Of a DNA stretch of 64,000 bases, positions 57,152 to 64,000 are shown in pieces. The stretch lies in assembly GCF_027925385.1 (NCBI RefSeq), contig NZ_AP027142.1:1594001-1658000 (forward strand). Direction: 5' to 3'. Positions within the stretch are counted from its first letter, which is position 1, and each line of letters starts with the position of its first letter. The notes below the pieces were generated by a model. It worked only from the letters and a program-made list of their open reading frames with translations, was not told where the DNA came from and made no database searches. This stretch comes from Methylocystis iwaonis (GTDB lineage Bacteria > Pseudomonadota > Alphaproteobacteria > Rhizobiales > Beijerinckiaceae). A program made the position numbers and the translations under genes.

Positions 57152-58786
57152 TTAACGCCGCCAGCGTCCGGTCATAGCGGCGGCCAGCACGAGCGCCCAT
57201 AGTAACGGGAAGACGATCGTCCCATGCCGCGCAAACAACGGCTCGGCTATCGCCTTCGGCAGACCTCCGTCAATCAGCCCTTCTTCGCCCAGCGGGAGCG
57301 AATCGACTGTCCGGCCGTATGGGTCGACGATCGCCGAAATGCCGGTGTTGGCGACGCGAACCAGAGGAAGCCCTTCCTCTATGGCGCGCAGGCGGGCTTG
57401 GGCGAAATGTTGATAAGGCCCGGGCGTCTTGCCGAACCAGCCGTCATTGGTGACGTTGAGAAGCAATTGCGGGCGTTTGCCCTCCTTGTCTCTGGCCGTC
57501 GCCTCGCCGGGGAAGACCGCCTCGTAGCAGACAAGCGGCGCCATCGTCGGCAGGCCAGGCGCCGCGAGCGTGCGTGGGCCCTGTCCCTGGTCCCATGTGC
57601 CGGGAACCAGATGCGAGACGCCGAGCGGCCGCAGCAATGCTTCGAGCGGCAAATATTCGCCAAAGGGGACGAGATGCATCTTGTCGTAGAAAGCGAGTAT
57701 CCGGCCGCCCTGCAAGACTTCAATGGAATTGAAAATCTTCCCGCGTTTGCCGCCGCCGTCGCTCTCGATGCGCGCCGCGCCCGTGATCAGCACCTTGCCC
57801 TGCAGGGCGTGGGCGATGGCCGAGAGCGCCTGCGGCTCGCGCGACAGAATGTAGGGGAAGGCCGACTCCGGCCAGATGAGATGGGTGACGTCGGAGACGC
57901 CCGTGCGCTCGGGGCCGGTCGCGCGGTCGGAAAGCGCGAGATAATGTCTCAGGATGTCCTGTCCGTTCTCGGGGCGGAATTTGGCGTCCTGCGGCAGATT
58001 GGGCTGCATGAGCCGCAGCTTGACGCCCTCGACATATTCCGTCTCGCCCCTTGCTAGTCTGAGGGCTCCATAGGCCGAGAGCGCGAACAGCAGGAGAGCG
58101 GCCGACCAGGCGGCGGCGTTGGAGAGAAAGCGTTCGCCGGGACGCCGGTCGACGATGGTGGCCGGCGCCGCGAAGATCACAATCGCGAAGAGGTCGAGGC
58201 CGTTGAGCCCGACGAGCGCGGCCGCCTGTCCGATCGGTCCGGCCTGCGCGAGCGCCATGCCGACGTCGTTCCAGGGAAAGCCCGTCAAAATATGCCCGCG
58301 CAGCCACTCGGATGCGCCCAGCCCTGCGGCGAGCGCGAAAATCCTCAGGCTTCCCGACGACCATAAGAGACGCGACAGCGCGAAGCCGAAAGCCGGGAAG
58401 AAGGCGAGCGCCGCCGGCAAGCCGATGACGGCAAGCGGGATCGCCCAGGCGAATTGGTCGGCCTCGACCAGCATGGCCGCGCCGAGCCACCAAAGGCTCG
58501 CGAGGAAATAGCCGAAGCCGAGCCACCATCCCGCCGCCGCGGCGGTCCGGATCGGCGCGAAGCCGAAGCGCCCGCCTTGCGCGGCGGCGCCGTCGATCAG
58601 CCACACCGCGGTCGTCAGCGGAATCGCCATGGCGGGCGCGAAATCGAAGGGCGGCAGAGCCAGCGCGCCGGCGGCGCCCGCGGCAAAGGCGATCGCCCGT
58701 CGGGTCCAGCCGTCGGCGAGAATGATCCGCTGCGGGAGAGACGACAACCCAGCCCGAGCGCTCGTTAAATCAGCAATTTGCGCCAT
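57152..58786 (-). CDS. lnt: Apolipoprotein N-acyltransferase
   Basis: 544 residues from ATG at 58786. An N-terminal block of about six membrane helices (ALALPPFDFAPAMAIPL near 35) is followed by a periplasmic nitrilase domain with the catalytic triad: Glu in IWPESAFP near 283, Lys in FYDKMHLVPFGEY near 348 and Cys in VCYEAVFPG near 400. A C-terminal helix closes it. It N-acylates outer-membrane lipoproteins. It lies downstream of the CBS-domain gene. Confidence 0.95.
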   Translation of the reverse strand: MAQIADLTSARAGLSSLPQRIILADGWTRRAIAFAAGAAGALALPPFDFAPAMAIPLTTAVWLIDGAAAQGGRFGFAPIRTAAAAGWWLGFGYFLASLWWLGAAMLVEADQFAWAIPLAVIGLPAALAFFPAFGFALSRLLWSSGSLRIFALAAGLGASEWLRGHILTGFPWNDVGMALAQAGPIGQAAALVGLNGLDLFAIVIFAAPATIVDRRPGERFLSNAAAWSAALLLFALSAYGALRLARGETEYVEGVKLRLMQPNLPQDAKFRPENGQDILRHYLALSDRATGPERTGVSDVTHLIWPESAFPYILSREPQALSAIAHALQGKVLITGAARIESDGGGKRGKIFNSIEVLQGGRILAFYDKMHLVPFGEYLPLEALLRPLGVSHLVPGTWDQGQGPRTLAAPGLPTMAPLVCYEAVFPGEATARDKEGKRPQLLLNVTNDGWFGKTPGPYQHFAQARLRAIEEGLPLVRVANTGISAIVDPYGRTVDSLPLGEEGLIDGGLPKAIAEPLFARHGTIVFPLLWALVLAAAMTGRWRR

Positions 58787-58889
58787 CGGTTTGGAGTCTC
58801 CCGCGAATCGGCGGTTCGACTCTAGCGGCTTTCGAGGCAAGGCAAAGGCCGAGACGTCGGGCGACTGTTTTATTGGCTGTCGACAGATG

Positions 58890-58946
58890 CGGACCGCGAG
58901 CCTTCAGGCTCGCTCCGATGCTGCGCGCCTGAAGGCACGCGGTCCC
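58890..58946. repeat. Imperfect palindrome between lnt and the CBS gene
   Basis: GGACCGCGAGCCTTCAGGC...GCCTGAAGGCACGCGGTCC is a near-perfect inverted repeat of about 57 bases. I saw no second copy in the window. Confidence 0.7.
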
Positions 58947-58953
58947 TCGGCTT

Positions 58954-59886
58954 TCACGGATGCTTGCGCGCGCGCACCCGGAGCTTTCCGACTCTGCGCG
59001 GGTAAGCCTCCACAATCTCGAATTCGTGAGTCTCGACCGGGGTCGCGATGACCTCGCCGCGCATGGGCACGCGCCCCGCGAGCCAGGCGACAAGTCCGCC
59101 GATGGTCGTCACTTCCGCAGGCGTATCCTCCAGGCGGAAATCGACTCCGAGGCGATCGGTGACCTCGTCGAGATCGGCGCGGGCGTCGACGAGGAAATCG
59201 CCATTGTCGAGCTCCTCGATCTCCGGCGGCTCGGCGACGTCGTGCTCGTCCTCGATGTCGCCGACGATCATTTCCATAATGTCTTCGATGGTGACGAGAC
59301 CGTCGGTTCCGCCATATTCGTCGATAACCAAAGCGAGATGGGTGTGCGAGGCCTGCATGCGAACGAGCAGATCGAGCGCCGGCATGGAGCGGGGCACGAA
59401 CAGCACGGGCTTGAGCAGATTGGCCTGAGACAGCGGCGTGTCGAAGTCGACCTTGGGCGTCGCCGCGCTATCGGTGCTTGCGTGTTTCTCGGCGCAAATC
59501 GCAAAGTAATTCACGAAATCGCGGATGTGGATCATGCCGCGCGGATCGTCGAGCGTCTCGATATAAACCGGCAGGCGCGAATGGCCCGCGTCGCGGAAAA
59601 TATGCAGCGCCTCGCGCAGCGTCGAATCCTGCGAGATGGCGACAATATCGGCGCGCGGGATCATGGCGTCCTCGACGCGCAGATCATGCAGGCCCAGCAC
59701 ATTTTTCAGCAGCGCGCGCTCGTGCGGCGTGACGTCGCCGGCGGTTTCCTCCAGCGCGTCCTCGATGTCCTCGCGCACGGAGGCGGGCGCGAGGCCCAGC
59801 AATCCGCGCAGGCGGTCCAGGAGCGTGAAGCGCGGCTCGTGCCGGCGACTTAAAGGCTCCTCGCCATTTTCAGATCGTGTCGACAT
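58954..59886 (-). CDS. CBS-pair protein of the CorC/TlyC (HlyC) type
   Basis: 310 residues. Two CBS domains (about 68-200; RVEDAMIPRADIVAI, then LVIDEYGGTDGLVTIEDIMEMIVGDIEDE in pieces) are followed by the CorC_HlyC transporter-associated domain (about 215-305). No membrane DUF21 domain is present, so this is the soluble CorC-like form. CorC is linked to magnesium/cobalt efflux. The stop of ybeY overlaps its start (59870-59886), showing coupling within the ybeY operon. Confidence 0.92.
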   Translation of the reverse strand: MSTRSENGEEPLSRRHEPRFTLLDRLRGLLGLAPASVREDIEDALEETAGDVTPHERALLKNVLGLHDLRVEDAMIPRADIVAISQDSTLREALHIFRDAGHSRLPVYIETLDDPRGMIHIRDFVNYFAICAEKHASTDSAATPKVDFDTPLSQANLLKPVLFVPRSMPALDLLVRMQASHTHLALVIDEYGGTDGLVTIEDIMEMIVGDIEDEHDVAEPPEIEELDNGDFLVDARADLDEVTDRLGVDFRLEDTPAEVTTIGGLVAWLAGRVPMRGEVIATPVETHEFEIVEAYPRRVGKLRVRARKHP

Positions 59887-60397
59887 GACCTTCGTTCAGT
59901 TCGCCCGCTTCATCCTCTTCGCCGGCCGCCTCGCCGGCGTAGGGGTCGCGCAAGCCCAACCGCGACGCGATCCGTCTTTCGAGGCTCTCCATTTCGTCGG
60001 CCTCGGCGGCAGTCTCGTGATCATAACCGATCAGATGCAGAAATCCATGGATGACCATATGGGCCGTATGTTCACGCAATGTTTTTTCCTGCTCCTCGGC
60101 CTCCCGCGCCACGGTTTCGAAGGCGATCACAATGTCGCCGAGGAGCGGACGTGCGGAGAGGGGCCCCGGCGTCGGGAAGGAGAGCACGTTGGTCGGCTTG
60201 TCCTTGCCGCGCCACTCGGCGTTGAGCTCATGGATCTCAGCATCGTCGCAAAATGTGACGCTGATTTCACAGCCCTCGACCAGCCGCGCGCCGCTTTCGG
60301 CGAGGCTCGCCTCGACGCAGTCGCGGGTGAGCGTCTCGATACCGTCGAAGCCCTCCCATGCGTCGGCGGAGACGTTGACGTCGATCTCTATATTCAT
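59870..60397 (-). CDS. ybeY: Endoribonuclease YbeY, rRNA maturation
   Basis: 175 residues. The zinc-binding signature HGFLHLIGYDH is near residue 116, preceded by NAEWRGKDKPTNVLSFP near 60 and GDIVIAFETV near 87. An acidic tail (GEAAGEEDEAGELNEGH) extends past the usual end. YbeY processes the 3' end of 16S rRNA and takes part in ribosome quality control. It overlaps phoH upstream by four bases and the CBS gene downstream. Confidence 0.95.
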   Translation of the reverse strand: MNIEIDVNVSADAWEGFDGIETLTRDCVEASLAESGARLVEGCEISVTFCDDAEIHELNAEWRGKDKPTNVLSFPTPGPLSARPLLGDIVIAFETVAREAEEQEKTLREHTAHMVIHGFLHLIGYDHETAAEADEMESLERRIASRLGLRDPYAGEAAGEEDEAGELNEGHVDTI

Positions 60398-61428
60398 AGG
60401 TCTCGCGGCTTGTTTTTGGCGCGGGCGGCGCGGTCATAGGCGCCCACGATCTGGCGCACGAGGTCGTGACGCACCACGTCGCCTTCGGAAAAGCGCACGC
60501 GGCCGACGCTGTCGATATCGGATAGCAGAGAAATCGCCTCCGACAATCCGGAGACCTGGCCGGGCGGCAGGTCGGTCTGCGACGGATCGCCCGTGACGAT
60601 CATGCGCGAGCCCTCGCCGAGGCGGGTGAGGAACATTTTCATCTGCATGGAGGTCGCGTTCTGCGCCTCGTCGAGGAGGATGCAGGCGCGCGCCAGCGTG
60701 CGGCCGCGCATGAAGGCGAGCGGCGCCACCTCGATGATGCCGGTCTGCATGCCGCGCTCGACCATGCGCGAATCCATGAAGTCGTGCAGCGCGTCGTAGA
60801 TCGGGCGCAGATAAGGATCGACCTTCTCGCGCATGTCGCCGGGGAGGAACCCCAGTCGCTCGCCGGCTTCGACCGCCGGCCGCGAGAGGATGAGCCGCTC
60901 GACCGCGCCTTGCTCCATGAGCTGCACGGCGTGGCCGACCGCGAGCCAGGTTTTGCCGGTGCCCGCCGGGCCTTCGCCGAAGACCAGCTCGTAGCGCTTC
61001 ATGGCGCGCAAATATTGGTCCTGCGCCGCGTTGCGGGCGCGCACCAGACCGCGTTTGCGGGTTATGAGCTGCTCGAAAGCGCCGCGCGCCGGCTCCGCGT
61101 CAGGGAAGAGGTTGCGCTGGCGCGCCGTTTCTTCGATCGCGCCGTCGACGTCGCCGAGCGCAATGGTCTGTCCCTTGGCGATGCGCTCGTAGAGCGCCTC
61201 GAGGACGCGTCGCGCATGTTCGCAGGCTTCCGCCTTGCCCTTGAGCGTGACGTGATTGCCGTTGGCGAAGGAGGCGATTTTCAGCCGGCGCTCGATCTTG
61301 GCGAGATTCTGGTCGTAATGGCCGAAGACGAGAGAAGCATATTTATTGTTTTCGAAGGCCAGCGTGATTTCCGCATCGGGCTCGGCCGGTTCGTCCCGGC
61401 GAAGCCGCACATCGCCAATCGTTGTCAA
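60394..61428 (-). CDS. PhoH-family ATPase (YbeZ)
   Basis: 344 residues. A KH-like N-terminal part precedes the PhoH ATPase domain: Walker [13 protein letters not shown] near 153, [19 protein letters not shown] near 180, Walker [12 protein letters not shown] near 248 and [13 protein letters not shown] near 275. The partner YbeY is encoded directly downstream with a four-base overlap. The family is thought to be an RNA helicase-like ATPase aiding YbeY. It overlaps miaB's end by four bases as well. Confidence 0.94.
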   Translation of the reverse strand: MTTIGDVRLRRDEPAEPDAEITLAFENNKYASLVFGHYDQNLAKIERRLKIASFANGNHVTLKGKAEACEHARRVLEALYERIAKGQTIALGDVDGAIEETARQRNLFPDAEPARGAFEQLITRKRGLVRARNAAQDQYLRAMKRYELVFGEGPAGTGKTWLAVGHAVQLMEQGAVERLILSRPAVEAGERLGFLPGDMREKVDPYLRPIYDALHDFMDSRMVERGMQTGIIEVAPLAFMRGRTLARACILLDEAQNATSMQMKMFLTRLGEGSRMIVTGDPSQTDLPPGQVSGLSEAISLLSDIDSVGRVRFSEGDVVRHDLVRQIVGAYDRAARAKNKPRDL

Positions 61429-62852
61429 GCCTTCGCCTCCTCGCCCGCGCTCACAAGTCTGCCCGCCAGCGAATTGGAGCCCGCCGCGACGATTGCGACT
61501 CGGCCCACTTCACCGATCATGTCAGCGGGGCCGCTGACATGCACAGCTTGCATATAGGGACTTTTGCCACCGATTTGACCCTCGTGGCGGCCAGGTTTTT
61601 CGAACAAGACGTCGATCGTTTTGCCGACCATCGCAGCGTTGAAAGCCTGACGCTGTTCTTCGAGCAGCGTCTGAAGCGCAGCGAGACGCGCGCGTTTGAC
61701 CTCTTCATCGATTTGGTCCGCGCGCTCCGCGCCGGGCGTGCCAGGGCGGGGGGAGTATTTGAACGAGAAACTTGATGCGAAGCCGGCTTCGCGCACGAGC
61801 GCCATGGTGGCCTCGAAATCTTCGTCGGTCTCGCCCGGGAAGCCGACGATGAAATCGGACGACATTGCCACATCCGGCCGCGCCCTGCGCAGACGGGCGA
61901 TGATGTCGAGATAGTCGGCAACCGTATGCTTGCGGTTCATGGCTTTGAGCACGCGGTCCGAGCCCGACTGCACGGGCAGATGGACAAAGGGCATGAGCTT
62001 TGGAATCGCCTCATGCGCGTCAATCAAATCCTGCGCCATGTCGACAGGATGACTGGTGGTGTAGCGCAGGCGCTTTATCCCCTGCATTTCTGCAAGGCGC
62101 CCCAGCAGGCTGGCGAGGCTCCACTCCGCGCCCTTTTCATCCACGCCGCAATAGGCGTTGACGTTCTGCCCGATGAGCGTGATCTCGCGCACCCCGGCGT
62201 CGACGAGGCGTCTGGTCTCGGCGACGATGTCCGTCACCGGCCGGGAGACTTCCGCGCCGCGCGTGTAGGGAACCACGCAGAAGGAACAGAATTTGTCGCA
62301 ACCCTCTTGCACCGTGACGAAGGCGGAGACGCCGCGGGCGCGGATTTGCGCGCGGCTCGGTTGGGGCAGGGCGTCGAACTTGTCTTCGACCGCGAATTCG
62401 GTGTCGGTGAGGCGTTGGCCGCCCTTTGCCTGTTTCAACAGATCGGGCAGGCGGTGGTAGCTCTGCGGGCCGACGACAAGATCAACCGCGCGCTGGCGCC
62501 TCAAGACCTCTTCGCCTTCGGCCTGCGCCACGCAGCCAGCGACGACGATCTTCATCTCGCGTCCGGAGGCCTCGCGTTCGCGCTTTTCGAGGGCGAGCTT
62601 GCCGAGCTCGGAGTAGATTTTCTCGGCCGCTTTCTCGCGGATATGGCAGGTATTGAGGATGACGAGATCGGCTTCGGCTTCGTCCGCGGTCTCGGCATAG
62701 CCCTCGCGGCCGAGCAAATCCGCCATGCGCGTCGCGTCATAGACGTTCATCTGGCAGCCGTAGGACTTGACCAGAACCTTGCCGCCCTCCGAAGGCGCCG
62801 ACTCGGGCGCGGGCGACGGCAGCTCGGACGCGTTCTGAACCCGGGTGGAAAT
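61425..62852 (-). CDS. miaB: tRNA-2-methylthio-N6-dimethylallyladenosine synthase, ATT start
   Basis: 475 residues if begun at ATT 62852. The first cluster Cys lie in SYGCQMN near 33, [10 protein letters not shown] near 67 and AGCVAQ near 103; the radical-SAM cluster is [15 protein letters not shown] near 180, and a TRAM domain ends the protein. It methylthiolates i6A37 in tRNA. The first in-frame ATG (62750) would remove the essential SYGC Cys. Above it there is no ATG, GTG or TTG before the stop at about 62905, while AAAGGAG lies eight bases before the ATT. A sequencing error is the alternative. Confidence 0.9.
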   Translation of the reverse strand: MSTRVQNASELPSPAPESAPSEGGKVLVKSYGCQMNVYDATRMADLLGREGYAETADEAEADLVILNTCHIREKAAEKIYSELGKLALEKREREASGREMKIVVAGCVAQAEGEEVLRRQRAVDLVVGPQSYHRLPDLLKQAKGGQRLTDTEFAVEDKFDALPQPSRAQIRARGVSAFVTVQEGCDKFCSFCVVPYTRGAEVSRPVTDIVAETRRLVDAGVREITLIGQNVNAYCGVDEKGAEWSLASLLGRLAEMQGIKRLRYTTSHPVDMAQDLIDAHEAIPKLMPFVHLPVQSGSDRVLKAMNRKHTVADYLDIIARLRRARPDVAMSSDFIVGFPGETDEDFEATMALVREAGFASSFSFKYSPRPGTPGAERADQIDEEVKRARLAALQTLLEEQRQAFNAAMVGKTIDVLFEKPGRHEGQIGGKSPYMQAVHVSGPADMIGEVGRVAIVAAGSNSLAGRLVSAGEEAKA

Positions 62853-62952
62853 CTTGTCTGCTCCTTTGAGAGAGATCGTGCGACTCTTCGTTTGGCCGCA
62901 TTATAGGCGCTTTTCCAAAGCGCGCCGATTCGAATTATCACCGCTTGCCCGT

Positions 62953-63119
62953 CGTCATGGCCGGGCTTGTCCCGGCCATCCACGCCGAGGTCATCGGAAC
63001 GTCTGAGTCTGCAAGAGGGGTGGGGCTTCGGAGCCTCTAAAGCCTCGCAAGAGCTTATATTGCGTCTTGCCGGGCTGTGCACCAGGGCGTGGGTGGCCGG
63101 GACAAGCCCGGCCATGACG
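62953..63119. repeat. repeat family E, copy 2
   Basis: CGTCATGGCCGGGCTTGTCCCGGCCATCCACGC and, 100 bases on, its inverse form arms like those at 14443-14551, with about 90 bases between. It fills the 330-base gap between miaB and rimI, where no gene is seen. Confidence 0.8.
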
Positions 63120-63182
63120 GCCCCGAGATGTGTGGCTCCCTTAGCCGTAAAGGGGAGGGATAAGCTCACCCCCGGCGCCCTC

Positions 63183-63671
63183 TTACATCTCCAGTCTTAA
63201 ATTCACCGCCGCGAGTTTCGTCCCGTCGGCGCGCTGGTAATAGTTCTGCCGCCGGCCGATCTCCTTGAAGCCAAAGCGATAATAGAGCTTCAATGCCGCC
63301 TCGTTGTCGTCGGCGACCTCGAGAAACACCAGCCGGGCCCCGCCGCGCTCCAGATTTTCGAGATGCCGATCGAGAATCATGCGGCCCAGCCCGACGCTGC
63401 GCCGCGCCGGGTCGACGGCGAAGGTCAGCACTTCGGCGTCCGGCGGCAGCAGGCGCGACAGGATGAAGCCGCCGAGCCTGCTTCTGAGGCCCTCGGTCAC
63501 GGCGCCGTCGGCGATAATATTGGGGTCGGTGAGATAGCTCTCGAAGTCGATCTTGGACCAGCCGAAGGCGAAGGAGGCGCCATGGAGGGCCTCGCATTCT
63601 TCCGCGCGTTCGGCGCCGATGGGCCGAACGACAAAGGTCGGCTTGGCAAAAAAAGAAGCGATCAGGCTCAT
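63183..63671 (-). CDS. rimI: Ribosomal-protein-alanine N-acetyltransferase-like GNAT protein
   Basis: 162 residues with the GNAT fold: VLTFAVDPARRSVGLGRMILDRHL near 80 (acetyl-CoA loop RRSVGLG) and VFLEVADDNEAALKLYYRFGFKEIGRRQNYY near 115-145 in pieces. RimI acetylates the N-terminus of ribosomal protein S18; position beside tsaB is typical. Its start is nine bases after the tsaB stop, so they are co-transcribed. Confidence 0.92.
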   Translation of the reverse strand: MSLIASFFAKPTFVVRPIGAERAEECEALHGASFAFGWSKIDFESYLTDPNIIADGAVTEGLRSRLGGFILSRLLPPDAEVLTFAVDPARRSVGLGRMILDRHLENLERGGARLVFLEVADDNEAALKLYYRFGFKEIGRRQNYYQRADGTKLAAVNLRLEM

Positions 63672-63680
63672 GGGTGGATT

Positions 63681-64000
63681 CTAGGCCTGCGCGGGCGCGG
63701 AGGCGAGCTTTTCGGAGGGAGTGATTGTTTGTGCGCTGCTTTCGGGCGCGGTCTCGGAGAGGGCGGTGGGCGGCGCGGCCTCGGCCGGCGCGGCGGGAGC
63801 CTCGGGCGCCGGCGCGGCCTCCGGCGGCTTGCCGGCGATCGTGACGTCCGGCTCCTTGAGGTAGAGCGGCTTGGCGGGCGCCGTCTCCGGCTTGGCGGCG
63901 AGGCCCAGCCGAGCGACGAATTCGATGTCGGGCGCCGCCTGTTCGCTCACGATCTTCACCGCCATGCCGCAGGAGCGGGCTTCCTTGGCGAGAAGCTCCG
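63681..64000 (-). CDS. tsaB: TsaB, C-terminal part (cut by the window edge)
   Basis: The frame is open to 64000 and reads ELLAKEARSCGMAVKIVSE, then PDIEFVARLGL and PLYLKEPDVTI, the C-terminal end of TsaB, a partner of TsaD in making t6A on tRNA. An unusual tail of about 55 residues rich in Pro, Ala and Glu (PEAAPAPEAPAAPAEAAPP) follows the normal end. The first part of the gene lies outside the window. rimI follows nine bases later. Confidence 0.85.
   Translation of the reverse strand, partial: ELLAKEARSCGMAVKIVSEQAAPDIEFVARLGLAAKPETAPAKPLYLKEPDVTIAGKPPEAAPAPEAPAAPAEAAPPTALSETAPESSAQTITPSEKLASAPAQA

Overview
The window is high-GC chromosomal DNA of an alphaproteobacterium, most likely of the order Hyphomicrobiales (Rhizobiales). 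The evidence is gene content and order. The right end carries tsaB-rimI-miaB-phoH-ybeY-CBS protein-lnt-XRE regulator-metK-trmB, a classic order in that group. hom-glpX, petABC, cnoX-LON-Trm112-tesB, a K+-independent proton pyrophosphatase and an EcfG-type promoter agree with it. A methanotroph-like relative (Methylocystis/Methylosinus) is my guess only; no C1 marker gene lies here. No rRNA, tRNA or CRISPR array was seen.

Layout. 1-9.6 kb (minus strand): partial L,D-transpeptidase, 2Fe-2S protein, gyrB, glutathione transferase, recQ, a tiny membrane protein, a CDGSH protein, trxB, an ELM1-family protein, greA. 9.8-16.8 kb: carB behind a leader with a terminator-like hairpin, a c553-type cytochrome and GtrA protein (plus), hemF, an orphan membrane protein, trmL. 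17-24.7 kb: petABC (cytochrome bc1), marC, hom, a glpX with unusual active-site residues, a small lipoprotein, an RsmB-family methyltransferase. 24.7-26.5 kb: two decayed transposases (IS481-like, IS4-like) truncated tail to tail. 26.6-36.3 kb: psiE, aspS, thiL, hppA, a second GST, a lipoprotein, nadE, a UPF0391 stress protein with an EcfG promoter. 36.7-41.7 kb: a GCS2-type ligase coupled to an aspartoacylase-like hydrolase, a nuclease/phosphatase-fold protein, a Crp/Fnr regulator, a conserved small protein. 41.7-47 kb: TPR/beta-barrel protein, secreted FecR protein, CHASE2-adenylate cyclase, HD hydrolase; this is the best candidate for an undescribed system. 47.3-64 kb: metallophosphatase, glnK-amt behind a sigma-54-like promoter, tesB, Trm112, LON, cnoX, trmB, a coiled-coil protein, metK and the conserved block up to a partial tsaB. 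miaB appears to start at ATT.

Most intergenic gaps hold short palindromic repeats rather than genes. At least five families recur. One is MITE-like: about 177 bp with 16-bp terminal inverted repeats. One copy sits in the hppA terminator flanked by a perfect 20-bp duplication, and another lies inside a different repeat family.
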